Shown here: piece by piece, positions 20,344 through 31,307 of the stretch
Layout of the letters: the number at the start of each line of letters is the position of its first letter
Numbering within the stretch: position 1 is the stretch's first letter
Notes under the pieces: generated by a model
The model's input: the letters and a program-made list of their open reading frames with translations, nothing else
Told to the model about the DNA's origin: nothing
Database searches by the model: none
Assembly (NCBI GenBank): GCA_037447655.1
Contig: JBBHKE010002374.1
Span: 29,891 to 93,890 of the forward strand
Source: Zygnema cylindricum
Taxonomy: Eukaryota > Streptophyta > Zygnematophyceae > Zygnematales > Zygnemataceae
DNA length: 64,000 nucleotides
Reading direction: 5' to 3'
Made by a program: the position numbers and the translations under genes

Positions 20344-21209
20344 CCCATAGAATGAGCAGCCTATGTAAAGCCTCTAGGATAATATTTGCCCCTTCTACTT
20401 TCCCGCTTAATAAGCGCCGCCCAGGCACACAAATATTCTGACCACTTTCACCCTTGTGAGGACAAGACTCCCTTGAGTCAAACGCAAAAGGAATCACTGA
20501 ATTTGCTCCCCTGAGCAGTAAGTTATGGCTGGTCAAAGATGACCTTTATAGTTACAAGCTCTCTTAGAGAGAGAGGTACCTAAATATTACTAAGTCTCGG
20601 TCTGCCTACTCACGACTACCTACTACTAAACTCTAGTCCAATAGAACACTATATAGTAAAAGAAGGTACAATGGGCGATGTACTTATTTTACGACCATTG
20701 TACGACAAGGTCTACAAGGTGACACCTGTCAAATCGGAAGCCATGGTTCCTCCTCCCATCTTCTCCGGTATCAAATAATGTGGCGCCACGTGGCACCGCG
20801 TGACGCTATCTCCGTATGCCGCCAAAAAGCTCACTTCGCGTGGCGGCTATAATGCCGGCCGTCCGATCAAAACATATTTTACACGGTTCAGATTCGCGTA
20901 CATGCAGAAATTGCTCCTTTTGGTTAGTCTGCTGTTAATTAGCTGTTGCGTTAATGTTTATATATTTATGAAACCCGTCACGTGTATCGTTTCGTAACGC
21001 CTTAATGGTTAAGGCGTTAGGCTATAGAGAATATAGAGGTCACAGGTTCAAATCTAGACTTAGGCATCATTTTAGTAAAATACCCTTTACTCCATAAACT
21101 GCCACTTTCTAAATATGGCTGCAGCCATGGCGCGCCTTTGATCCTCACTCTCTTTCTTTAAAGCAAAGCTAAAATAGGGAAGTGAACTATTAATTACCTC
21201 TTTTCAACA
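20331..21209 (-). repeat. Right LTR of Copia element C
   Basis: 879 bp, nearly identical to 15486-16365. The homology ends at the same TGGTCTCC word on the left, next to the cut end of gag, and at TTTTCAACA on the right. Confidence 0.88.
20996..21066 (+). other. tRNA-like/pol III-like block inside the right LTR of C
   Basis: Second copy of the hairpin plus B box seen at 16152-16222, with the perfect stem and GGTTCAAATCT both preserved. Confidence 0.45.
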
Positions 21210-21469
21210 CATTTATCTCCGTGGATACTTGTTGCGGTTGAAAGACAAGAATGCGCAAAATTCGAATCTTTGTTTCAAAAAGTGCGATGCAAAAAATGGT
21301 ACAAAAGGGTTCTGAAGTGAAAAAAGAGTACAAAAGCCAAGAAGTGGAAATGTGTGCAAAGGGAAAAGATGTTGTAAGCGGCAAAAAAAACACCAACACC
21401 AATAGCGATACAAGGTGTACGGTAGTAGACGACTAGGGTTTCGTGACATTGAGGACGTCTAAGGGGGGT

Positions 21470-21862
21470 GTTGTGACATTGTAGGCGTCTAAGGTTTTAT
21501 GACATTGTAGTCGTGTAGGTTTTTCTGACATAGTGACATCATGCTCCGTGTGTCCACGTCAACATCACTAATTTTAAAAGTTATTTGTAGCTTCCCGATA
21601 TTTATTTTTGTCTTTTTCACTTCCTTTTGCATTCAATTTACGCCCAAAGTCAAAATGAGCTGGCAAAAGAGGAAGACTCCAAACTGGAGTACATTCATTA
21701 GCGTCAATTGTGGCATGGTATTTAAACTTATTCGTACGGAAAAATATTTAATCTTTGCACATTCAATTTTGGAAGGAGACGGCAGAAAAAAAAAGATACT
21801 TCGCCACATCGTACAACACCAAAAAAACGGCAAACGCCAAATGCTAAACACGCTTACACGTG
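21470..21862. repeat. Segmental repeat R3, copy without MITE
   Basis: Matches 53497-54462 (ATGAGCTGGCA, GGAAGACTCCAAA, ACGCCAAATGCTAAACACG). It lacks MITE M6, and the uninterrupted site reads CACTAATTTTAAAAG at about 21566-21580. It begins with degenerate repeats of GTGACATTGTAG. Confidence 0.75.
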
Positions 21863-21870
21863 TAATTTTG

Positions 21871-21975
21871 TGACCTCCATTGGCCCACAGAATGTCCAGC
21901 TTACATGAAGCCTCTAGGATAACATTTGCCCTTTTGACTTTCCCACTGAATAAGTGCCACCCTAGCACGCAAATA
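21871..21975 (-). repeat. Fragment of a C-like LTR end
   Basis: About 100 bp resembling the inner end of the C LTR (CCTCTAGGATAA...TTTGCCC, CGCAAATATT), clearly more diverged than the two C LTRs. No other part of the element is attached. Confidence 0.55.
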
Positions 21976-22048
21976 TTATGATGCCAACGCAAATGACGTT
22001 TTTGTACGAAATGAAGGTACATTCCCCAAATCGCGGCGAAGGTGCACG

Positions 22049-22708
22049 ATGGAATTCGAACCTTCATTCATGACCCTCGATCTAAATCTAAGTGTACATC
22101 AAAGTACAATGAAATCTCGGTCAAACAAGACTTCGCCATGTGCGCCGTCAGAATTGCATTCGACGTCACGACCTAGAGATTTAATATTCATGGACGACGA
22201 CACATTGAGCGACGAGTCAAACGTGAAACGTAGGATTGGCGACAACCGTGCGACGTTAAAATCTGAAATCGCAATCCATACCATTGAAACAAAATCATGG
22301 AACAGGAATTGTCGTTCCATTTCTTTGACAAATTTCTCGCAGGTACAGCGAAAACTTTTAACGGACGTGGACAATCTAAAACAATCAACGGTCGAGGACC
22401 ATCCAGTCAGAGACGAATGAGGTTCATTTGAACAGACGTTAAAACCCACGTCGAAATTATCTATTTTAGAATCTTGGAGATTTACAAAACTAGAGATTGA
22501 CGAATATGGGAGTCTCGAGCTCACAGATCAAGCGGATGAGCTCCACATGTTTACTGACGAGGAAATCGCATCGGATTCCAAAGTTAACATGGAAAACATT
22601 ACAGCGTGTGACGAAACATTTTCACATGCGAAAGTGGGAGAAAATTTTGAGACTTCCAAATCCCACGCAGTACAAGTTCACTGTACGAACGGATACGCGG
22701 AGTACGAG
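22049..22708 (+). pseudogene. Unidentified ORF upstream of an LTR-like border
   Basis: Two long open frames follow each other with one frame change near 22415. The first is 22049-22420 (MEFEPSFMTLDLNLS...), and the second is about 22422-22708, rich in Glu, Asp and Ser (KLEIDEYGSLELTDQADE). Together they make about 220 residues. Just downstream a GTGGGAG|TGTTG junction (22812-22823) resembles a PPT followed by an LTR start. It may therefore be the last ORF of an LTR retroelement. It does not look like RNase H or integrase, and the function is unknown. Confidence 0.35.
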
Positions 22709-22818
22709 TGAAATTGATCAATGCGACTCTTTCAATTATGGGTGACTTCGAATCGACCCCAAAATATTTCAAACCAATCCTTTACGCGAACCCGTATCGC
22801 CGCAAACTCGAGTGGGAG

Positions 22819-23290
22819 TGTTGATTTTATTTTCGATTTTGGGCAATATCGGGTATTGCCGATTTTGTGTGATCGGCGTCACGTCGTGGAACAATACCAT
22901 TTGTAGGCACAGAAGTCAGTATTTGGACGACATGGAGTTGTACGATAGCAACACATCATGTAGTTGTAAATATTTAAGTTCAAGTGAACAAGCATGCGTA
23001 GGCATTATTTCATTGGACCACATTAAAGAGTGTATTATTCATACAAAAAACATTAGAATACAAAAGACACACAGGACAAGAAGAAGGATAACCTTCATCC
23101 ATTAATGCCAGAATAGCAGTTTAGACATTTGCAAGTAAGACAAGGAATAGAATTTGGCTTTATTAGAAAGTCTTTTGTAACACTTTGTCTTGACAAGACT
23201 ATTTATTAAAGCTACCACTTTCCTGCAATTTTACTCTGTCTATTTGTCTACTTTGTCTCTTTGCTAAATACATCTCTCTGTTCTCTTTCC
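22819..23290 (+). repeat. Candidate LTR following the 22049 ORF
   Basis: Begins TGTTGATTTTATTTTCG after GTGGGAG and is AT-rich, with a U3/R-like layout ending in CT-rich sequence before the F7 leader. No second copy is present in the window, so the right end is a guess. Confidence 0.3.
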
Positions 23291-23399
23291 TATCTTTCCT
23301 ATCTAATTATTTTCTAATGACTCCCCAAGCCCCTCTGCGTGTTTTGACTTGTGGCTCGTCGATGCTGTCTGTGGCTACAAAGAACTCTCCCTGTTAGCT

Positions 23400-23551
23400 C
23401 GGATGACCAACCTAGGGCAACACTCTCTTTGTGCTCTTCCGCTTACGCTCCATTGACCTCTCGTTTCTGTATCCTCTTGCCCTTCTCTTTCTACACGACG
23501 TCTATCCCCCATTAGTCGGGAGCTTCCACGAAGTTTTTAACACCTTAACAG
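23400..23551 (+). promoter_or_regulatory. Leader exon and splice donor of F7
   Basis: A segment ending GGGAGCTTCCACGAAG...CCTTAACAG|GTAGGAG matches the leader of F6 ending at 55029. The AACAG|GTAGG border is a good splice donor. No long ORF is shared, so it is probably non-coding. Confidence 0.45.
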
Positions 23552-23570
23552 GTAGGAGAAAATTTTTTGT

Positions 23571-23920
23571 TTTGTTTTTTTTTTTGAGTCATAAACTAAG
23601 ATTTTTGAGCTTTTTGCTTTTTCGCAATTTGTTTTTTGGCCTTTTTTATTTTTTTTGCTCTTTTTTTTCCTTTTTTTTGTGTTTTTTTTTTTTTTTTATT
23701 TTTGTTTATTTATTTTTTTATTTACATTTTTTTTTTTTTTTTTTTTTGTTTTTTTTTTTTTTATATTTTATTTATTTTTTTTTTTTTTTTTTTTTATTTT
23801 TTTTTTTTTTTGTGTCATAAACTAATATTTTTTATCTTTTTGCTTTTTCGTAATTTGTTTTTTGGCTTTTTTTTTTTTTTTTGCTTTTTTTTTTCCTTTT
23901 TTTTGTGTTTTTTTTCTATT
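23571..23920. repeat. Poly(T)-rich tract in the F7 intron
   Basis: About 350 bp dominated by T runs with scattered A and G, in two related blocks (23571-23815 and 23816-23920). Apparent phenylalanine-rich reading frames here are a by-product of the T runs. Confidence 0.85.
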
Positions 23921-24811
23921 TATACTTATGTATATTCACATTTATATTTACATTTATTATTGTGTTTCTTTTTGTCTTTATATCTTCTATATATTAATGA
24001 ATTCTATTTCTTATTGTTTTTATTGTTATTAGTTTTTAGTTTTCGTTTGTAGTCTCTAGAAGATGAGTGGTGGCAAATTGTGTCGATGTGCAATTTTTGT
24101 AGCTAAAAAAAAACCATCTTATGTTTTTTTCTATTTGCTATATGTTTCTAGGATTTATACATTCTTCCAAATTATTTATTTGGTAAAATTTTGGTCGATT
24201 GATGTTCAACGTTTTCTTTGAAGGTCAACCGTACAATGTAAGGAAAAATAATATAAAAATAATCAATACAAATAAGGAACCAGTAACCTTGCGAAATAAG
24301 TCAAAACACGACTAGCATTTGATATAAATTGGTCACGAATTTTAAATTTAATTTTATGAAAATTTAGTTTCCATGTTCTGATTCCGGTTTATTGATAACT
24401 GGTAAAACCAGGTATGCAGGCGTATAAAAATGAAATCTAAAGAATCTTTATGTTTGACTAGAAAAACTTTTGCTTTACAGAATAGCTTGCCTTGATTTAA
24501 AATAAAAACTTAAAGTCGACTATGCTTTTACCTATTTTTTTTTAATTTTTTTGTTCTAAGATGTGGCTGTTGTTGTCAGTTCAACCACATCCAGGTTTCG
24601 TCCATTTAATTTTTTTTTTTGTCTTTTTTGTGTCATTTTTCTCTTGTTTCCGCATGTTTCCGCTAGCATCATATGTTTTCATAACATCTCTTCCTTTTTT
24701 TGCCGCAATCGAAATTCATGGTGAATTGTTCAGTTATGCAGGCCTCATATTTTTTTTTACTTTTCTTTGTCCTTTTCCTCTCTTTTTGGTCATTTTCTCT
24801 TCTTCTCGCAG

Positions 24812-25416
24812 ATTTCATCACGTTTTTCTATGGCATGTTTTCCATTGATTGCCGTAAACGGGATATATGCCGGATTGCTAAATTTTACGGAGGTCGAATC
24901 GGAGAGAAGCTCTTTAAGCTTGTATGCCAAAAACCTATACAGAACTGTACGGACTTTACCCTACGGGTAACCAATTACGAACAGGAGATGAGATCGTACA
25001 AATGTTGATTTTTACTATAGCAAAAAGGAACTTCTTCATCCCTTTATAAAGTGGAAGAGCACAATTATTTCCACAAACCTTGGGCAAAGACAGAAGTGAC
25101 GCTCCCTCTTTTTTTCCAAACTAGGGTGTGTGAGTTCAAAAAATCGATCGTCATAGAAACGTTGCAAAGAACTGGACACGTGGCGGGTGACGTCACAAAC
25201 CGCTTCGCTTTTATGAACTTAAGACAGTTTATCCACGTGATGGCATGTACCTTGCCTCATAATTCTTATGGTCTAGTGGCACAACAACAAGTGGCGCACT
25301 CATGATAACAGTTTGTAATGAGGGTATACGACAAATGGATGGACGACCGACAGTTTTGAAGTGTTCTAAGAACAATGAGTTGTTAATGGAGAGGATAATT
25401 ATGTTGGATTTATGCA
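24812..25416 (+). pseudogene. F7: broken member of the F family, subfamily 2
   Basis: A splice acceptor TTCTTCTCGCAG (24800-24811) is followed by an ATG at 24830. Parts of the family can be followed only by changing frame: FTLRVTNYEQEMRSYKC (central block), VCEFKKSIVIETLQRTGHVAGDVTNRF, then RQFIHVMACTLPHNSYGLVA (signature). The end ELLMERII matches the other members. Frameshifts near 24890 and 25005 and the stops at about 25302 kill it. Intron sequences upstream (24230-24560) also match those of F3 and F6. Confidence 0.75.
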
Positions 25417-25469
25417 ATCTCGGGCGATGCCTTTCGATACAATTTGGTACGGACAAACCTACACGATTT

Positions 25470-26010
25470 ATTTATGTGACGTCACCGACTCACACGTGCG
25501 GAATTTGACGGACAACTCCATGTCAAAAAGTATAAAAAACAAAACAAAAGAAACACGGTTGTTTGTGGCTGAATAATGACACATGGCATTTTGTGATAAG
25601 ACCACTCAAATAGACATTTCACAGCGTAGTGAACACACAAAGATATCAAATGCATCCACGCATTAGAGATAGACATCTCACACAGAAGTTACATTCATAG
25701 AATTTAAGGAATTCAGGCAATGACATTTATTCTGAGTCTTTCTGTACATAAAAAGAGATAACATTAGAACTAGGAGGATAATTCATCTTTATTAGTGTAG
25801 ATAGTTCAAGAAAAAATTGTACTTTGTTGTCCAATTTTATTAATGAAATCAAAGCTGTCTAACCTGTCTCTCTCTAATCTACCTATGTATGCATTCTCCC
25901 TTCTCAAATCTAACCACAATGAATCTCTAAGGTCCACCCTAGCGGTGTATGTTTGGGATGCGATTACTTTAGCCTGAGGCCACAGGCTGCGTGATTGTCT
26001 AAAAATAATA
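25470..26010. other. Possible LTR relic before a half-tRNA PBS
   Basis: The words TCTTTATTAGTGTAGAT and CCAATTTTATTAATGAAATC look like Copia LTR material, and the segment ends just before a PBS-like GGTTTTGGGCCCAC. There is no partner LTR in the window. Confidence 0.35.
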
Positions 26011-26024
26011 GGTTTTGGGCCCAC
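26011..26024 (+). promoter_or_regulatory. Half-tRNA PBS relic
   Basis: GGTTTTGGGCCCAC differs by one base from GGTTATGGGCCCAC at 19314. The sequence behind it (26025-26590) does not read as gag, so the element behind it is unidentified. Confidence 0.4.
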
Positions 26025-26590
26025 CAATGTGTGGCCCTAGAGAGTTCAATTGTTTAGATTTACAGATTAGGAGATGTAGGGCTAGTGAGGCTTGCGAAAG
26101 GAGGAGTCCAAGAATCGCGTCACTTGACGATGCAAAGTCAACTCCCACAAGCTCTACATCAACAACAAAGCAAACAAAGGATCAGAAAGTGTTTGTGAGG
26201 GATCTAGGCACAAAGACAGGATAGTGCATATCCTGCCCCACAAAGCCTTCGAGGGACTAAGTCACACAGGTGACACGGTCAGAGGAGACAGTGAAAAGGG
26301 AGCAAAGCCAGGATTATCGAGAAGGAGAGGACCATAGGAGATGTCACAAAATGGAGCATCCCAAGCTTAAATCCACAAACGTCAAAAAAATTCCGAAGTT
26401 TATTCTCTCAAGAATTAAACATGTTCGGAACTCACCTATCATCTCCTATGGGGCTAGGACGCCCATCATACCATTAACCGCCCACACCCTTCACACATTC
26501 CCAGCAACTGAGTCAGCAACCACACTCACCGTGTTGGTTCAGAAGGATTTGGCTCCATGGAGGAGCAAGGCGGTCAAGCAGTCAAAGGTC
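26025..26590 (+). other. Unidentified region, left flank of N2
   Basis: Contains two short open frames (up to 26224, and from 26270 reading into the N2 LTR), rich in charged residues and Thr/Ser. I recognise no domain. It is probably retroelement-derived, because it sits behind a PBS relic. Confidence 0.3.
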
Positions 26591-26595
26591 AAGAT
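26591..26595. repeat. Target-site duplication, left of N2
   Basis: AAGAT here and AAGAC at 31308-31312 match in four of five bases and define the N2 borders. Confidence 0.6.
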
Positions 26596-27711
26596 TGTTG
26601 TCCATAGCCTATTTCAGCCATGGATTACTCTCGGAAACACCACAGACTACCCCCAAAACAGTTGTGTTTCATACAACACTGGTTACTCCACAATAAACAA
26701 AATCACCTCAAACATATCCAATAATTATTATATTTTAAACACTGTAACCTCCCAAAGTTATAGCCAAATCCACAAAGGCATTCAAAAGATATGAGCTGCA
26801 GAGTTTCCCAAAAACATCTGGCAGCCTACCAAACTAACGAGGTAGACTCCTCACAATATTCTATTGAAATAAAAAAACAGACTGAAATTACACACACATA
26901 TAGTTTCTAAATCATAGTATACATCCACAAAGTTTCACATCAAAGTAGCTGCCACAGTGATCACACTAACAGGTGATCACACTAACAGGTCAAAGTTGCA
27001 GAAAAATAGTCTGCCATTTCTTTGATTAACTCAGCTGTGGTACTCAAATTAATCTAAGTCCTACAAGTTAGACTCAAAGAGTTCACTACTGAATGTACAG
27101 AGGCATACTAGCCATACGGTATCTATCATCTATCTAAAATATTGTGAGTGTACCCGAATAATTCGAGGTATGTCAAAGTGAACAAATCTACACTAATAAA
27201 CTAATTAGCAAAAAGACAAACCTCTGTTGTACATAATATTTACCCTGACACATTCGCAAAATCCGCATACTAGGCGTCAACTTGTTTAATTACTTTAGAT
27301 CTTCTTATGAATCTTCGTCCGCCAACTTCATTGATACGAATTGCAGTTGCGTTTTCCGATACCAGATCATATTTATATTATCCGCGAATGCGTCACCTAC
27401 GTTGTCCTTACGAATCAAATTAAAATAGCCGCAGTTGTGTTGTCTTTTCAGCGTCGTTGCTGCGCCGTACCAGCGGGGTGTATTTCGATATTTCGTTTAT
27501 TTCACATCTGATTGCTTCGCTATCCGTTGTTCATTTCTCAATTCTTGTTCACGCCACTAACCGAGTCCCTTACGTCACTTTAGTTTTATTCGTACGTTCC
27601 CTTCCCCATTCCGTGTATCCATTTGACCCTCCACATTAATTCCATTACGCACAAACTGTTGCAAGCGCACGAAATATCGCGTACGCACAAAACAAACTTT
27701 TCAAAATAAGA
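26596..27711 (-). repeat. 3' LTR of N2
   Basis: Ends TGTTGTCCATAGCC at its left, like N1. The start has decayed from TGTTGTTTTG to TCTTATTTTG. It contains a local duplication of GTGATCACACTAACAG near 26960-26990 that the other N2 LTR lacks. Confidence 0.82.
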
Positions 27712-27937
27712 CTCCTCGAAAAATTTGTTTCGTGCACCCAGAATGCAATATTCAACGTGTACTGCTATGCTGCGCCATTTTGACATCGCAGCCCAGTTTG
27801 AATACAATATGCAGCGTGTATTGCTATGCTGCTATACTGCGCTAGTTTAACATTGTAGCCTCAGCAGTTGTTCCATTCTACCCTCAACTTCTTTTCAAAG
27901 CCTCATCTACTGAGAACTAAAGCTTTCAAATTCAACA

Positions 27938-27953
27938 CTCCCCTAAAGCTTTA
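27938..27953 (-). promoter_or_regulatory. Internal fossil PPT-LTR junction of N2
   Basis: Minus-strand TAAAGCTTTAGGGGAG followed by TGTTGAATTTGAAAG, at the same place as in N1 (6448-6463). Confidence 0.6.
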
Positions 27954-28416
27954 GACTTAGTACTCCACTCTGTCTGTAGATCTTTTTACTCTAATGAAGG
28001 TACACACAAATGCAAGGACGTAAAAATAATTTAGAGATCAAAGATTTTCTTTCATAACCTCCACTACTCATTATTCAAAAACTTAGATAAAAAAAAACAC
28101 ATCACCATTGTATTTGTTGACGTCGCAAGTGTTCTTGCTGCCATTTCGCAACCTTCGCCTTTTTGAAAACCGCCCCTTTGCAAAATTCATCCTGTAACAG
28201 CTCCCTCTATGTCATAAATGCCAAACTGTCTTTTCACCACTAATGTTATAACACCTCTCCAGTAACTCTGAATTTCCACCCGTATTCCTCACTTAGCCAT
28301 GTTATCAAATTTGTCAAAAAGCTATCTCCTAGACACTTTCATCAAACAATTGGTGCACCTTCTTCCCTTTTAAATACTTCCACGCCTTCCGCTTTCTTCG
28401 ATATATGTTTCTTAAG

Positions 28417-29342
28417 TTACTGCACCAAATTCTCTGAAAGGTTCCTAAAATGTCGCTCACGTCCCTCTGTTTTCTTGTCACACATCTTCTCAATGTGCTG
28501 GTTGAGTTCTTCGGTGTGATCGATTTTGTAACATGTTTCTTTCCAACTGTTTTTCTGCAATCTGCATCTTTTTCTTATTTTCTTATGACTTCCTGATCTT
28601 TTCATAGACTTTGTAGTTTTTCCATGGTTTGCCCTCCCATTACCTCAATAAAGTGTGGTTTTTCTCACTAATTTTTAGTCTTTTTCCATAAATCTGCCAC
28701 TTCTTTTAATCGTATGCATTCTCAATATATTCATTTTAATCCCCTTTTCATTATCTGCTCTTTGCTCTTCCTAGTATTCTTTCTTATTTTCCATATTCCT
28801 CCAAATTTATAACCTTTCCCGCTCTCATAAACCTCCTTCCTTAGCCTCATTTTCTCAACAATTTCTACAGGTTTTTCGCTGAGTTCAGTTATACATAAAT
28901 CATCAGTATTTTCCACTTCTAGTGTTAATTCCCCATTTTGTGTAAATTCACTATTTTCTATCTCATCATCTTCTCTTATCCTTTCTCTAAGTTATGTTTT
29001 CAGTTTAGTGTTCTCTATATCCAAAGAATATTCTTCAACCAACTTTAAGTTTACTTTTTTGGCTCCTGTTTTTTCAAGAATCTCTTCTCCTTTGAAGTCA
29101 ATCTCACACACCAATTTATCACGAAAAGGAGTCCTACAAGCCGAGTCTTTTTCACTCTCTTATTTCTCCTCACTATCTTCGGTCACAATAATTTCTTTAG
29201 TCTTTTCCAATTCCATGTGCCCTTCACCTCCTTCAACTTTTCTTATTTTAGTTACCTCTTCCTTTAGTAAGTTTGTGTCACTCACCAATTTTTCATAAGA
29301 AATATTGACAGCAAACGAATCCTTTTCTGTCACCTCTTTCAC
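28417..29342 (-). pseudogene. Unidentified second ORF of N2
   Basis: Open parts on the minus strand, in order, read SYEKLVSDTNLLKEE, an acidic stretch (HMELEKTKEIIVTEDSEEK), VENTDDLCITELSEKPVEI, KFGGIWKIRKNTRKSKEQ and finally HTEELNQHIEKMC. The first and fourth match N1 closely. The protein changes from acidic to strongly basic along its length. No known retroelement domain was recognised. Stops and frame changes interrupt it in this copy, at positions that differ from N1. Confidence 0.55.
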
Positions 29343-29439
29343 ATCATACTAAACAACATAGAAGGTCGGTAAGTAAATAAATTCGTCAACACACGGTGTA
29401 TGTCTTTTGTCATTGGTCGAGTTGGGTCTCACTCACTAA

Positions 29440-30203
29440 AGCACTTGATTCTCTTCTTGTTCAGGGTCGAGCTAAATTGTTGTCCCATTGATCTCTAAAA
29501 TTCCCTGTAACACATGCACTTTTATAGGACGGTCATACCCTGGAGGAATGCCCTAAATCATTACAGTAAAAAAATTTCTTAGGTTGATCACCAAACTCAT
29601 GATTACTTTTAATTTTCTCAAACTGAGACTTAGATTCCTTTATATTCCTCTCACTTGATAAGCCCTTCTATTAGCCTCTTCATCAATAACAGCTCGTTTA
29701 GCTACACTTAATCTCCGATCTTTTTTACGAATTCAAGTGAATCAATGTAATGTACTCTTATATTCTTTAGGTAGGCTTCTCATTAACAAGAGAGCTTGTT
29801 GAGCATCTGTAAAGTTTCCTCTTGCCAAATCATTTTCTACAAAAAAATACTTGTAAGTCAATAGAGTGTTTCTTCATACTGCTTCCTACTTATATTCAAC
29901 TATTTTGGTAACACTACTAAGCTTATGATATAAAGACGTCTTTGCATACGTACATTCTAAGCACTTCTATAATTCAACTGCCTTTTTAAAAATTATGTAT
30001 GTCATTACCAAATTCTTAGTGAATGAGTTCTTGATAACCCTTAGACACTCATGCTTTTTCTTTTTCCATCCATTTGATGTTTCGGCCAAGGTACCGTCCA
30101 CCACATCCATAAGCTCCATCATCTCGAAGTAGCTCTGGCACACACTCTTCCATAAGTGATATTTAGATCCATAAATTATAGGTGGCCATAGGTGTGGGCC
30201 CAT
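29440..30203 (-). pseudogene. Copia-type gag of N2
   Basis: Starts at an ATG in the PBS. The reading YGSKYHLWKSVCQSYFEMME continues with MDVVDGTLAETSNGWKKKK and RVIKNSFTKNLVMTYIIFKK, a typical UBN2-like capsid start. The zinc knuckle block FFYCNDLGH again has Phe in place of the first Cys. It is broken further downstream by stops. Confidence 0.75.
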
Positions 30204-30207
30204 AAAT
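30194..30207 (-). promoter_or_regulatory. Half-tRNA primer-binding site of N2
   Basis: Minus-strand ATTTATGGGCCCAC directly after the LTR end GACAACA. Two bases differ from the consensus. Confidence 0.6.
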
Positions 30208-31307
30208 TGTTGTCCATAGCCTATTTTGGCCATGGATTACTCTCGGAAACACCACAGACTACCCCCAAAACAGTTGTGTTTCATACAACACTGATTACCC
30301 CACAATAAACAAAATCACCTCAAACGTATCCAATAACTATTATATTCTAAACACTGTAACCTCCCAAAGTTATAGCCAAATCCACAAAGGCATTCAAAAG
30401 ATATGAGCTGCAGAGTTTCCCAAAAACATGGCAGCCTACCAAACTAACGAGGTAGACTCCTCACAATATTCTATTGAAATAAAAAAACAGACTGAAATTA
30501 CACACACATATAGTTTCTAAATCATAGTATACATCCACAAAGTTTCACATCAAAGTAGCTGCCACAGTGATCACACTAACAGGTCAAAGTTGCAGAAAAA
30601 TAGTCTGCCATTTCTTTGATTAACTCAGCTGTGGTACTCAAATTAATCTAAGTCCTACAAGTTAGACTCAAAGAGTTCACTACTGAATGTACTGAGGCAT
30701 ACTAGCCATACGGTATCTATCATCTATCTAAAATATTGTGAGTGTACCCGAATAATTCGAGGTATGTCAAAGTGAACAAATCTACACTAATAAACTAATT
30801 AGCAAAAAGACAAACCTCTGTTGTACATAATATTTACCCTAACACATTCGCAAAATCCGCATACTAGGCGTCAACTTGCTTAATTACTTTAGATCTTCTT
30901 ATGAATCTTCGTCCGCCAACTTCATTCATACCAATTGCAGTTGCGTTTTCCGGTACCAGATTATATTCACATTATCCGCGGATGCGTCACCTACGTTGTC
31001 TGTACGAATCAAATACAAAATAGTCGCAGCTGTGTTGTCTTGTCAACGTCGCAGCTGCACCGTACCGGCGGCTTATATTTCAACATTTCGGTCATTTTGC
31101 ATCGGATTGCTTCGCTATCCGCCGGTCATTTCTCAATGCTTGTTCACGCCACTCACCGAGTCTGTTACATCACTTTAGTTTTATTCGGACGTTCGCTCCC
31201 CCAATTTGTGAATACATTCAAACCTCCACATTAAATTCCATTACGCACCAACTATCGCAAGCGCACGAAATCTCTTGTACGCACGAAACAAACTTCTCAA
31301 ATCAATA
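30208..31307 (-). repeat. 5' LTR of N2
   Basis: Aligns with 26596-27711 from TGTTGTCCATAGCC to the decayed start CTTCTCAAATCAATA. It is full length. Confidence 0.82.

Larger units (their letters stand above)
15486..21209 (-). mobile_element. Copia element C: near-identical LTRs, gag inverted relative to pol
   Basis: Two LTRs of about 880 bp in the same orientation enclose a minus-strand integrase-RT-RNase H (19290-16379) and a plus-strand gag (19318-20330). In a normal element both would read from the right LTR on the minus strand. Protease was not found between them. The near-identical LTRs suggest recent activity, yet pol has two frameshifts and an in-frame TGA, and no 5-bp target duplication is visible (TTTTG left, CATTT right). 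Inversion with deletion, or recombination between two elements, would explain the arrangement. Confidence 0.82.
26596..31307 (-). mobile_element. N2: second pol-less LTR retrotransposon
   Basis: Same plan as N1: LTRs 26596-27711 and 30208-31307, half-tRNA PBS, broken gag (30203 to about 29440), the unidentified second ORF (29342 to about 28417), an internal fossil PPT-LTR junction and a final PPT. The internal regions of N1 and N2 align throughout, although they are clearly diverged. N2 contains no RT, integrase or protease motif. Finding two copies with the same content and their own target duplications shows that this short form moved as a unit. Confidence 0.85.

Noticed and set aside
22099-22524. 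141-codon minus-strand ORF
   Set aside because: It overlaps the plus-strand reading, which extends further with a consistent acidic composition and ends at an LTR-like border. The minus frame is probably its shadow.
23431-24052. Long frames rich in Phe/Leu that could suggest a membrane protein
   Set aside because: They arise from poly(T) runs in an intron. There is no codon structure, and two frames are open at once.
27457-27639. Small ORFs in the N2 LTR and at 30876-31234
   Set aside because: They lie in LTR sequence, are not kept in the N1 LTRs, and have no motif.
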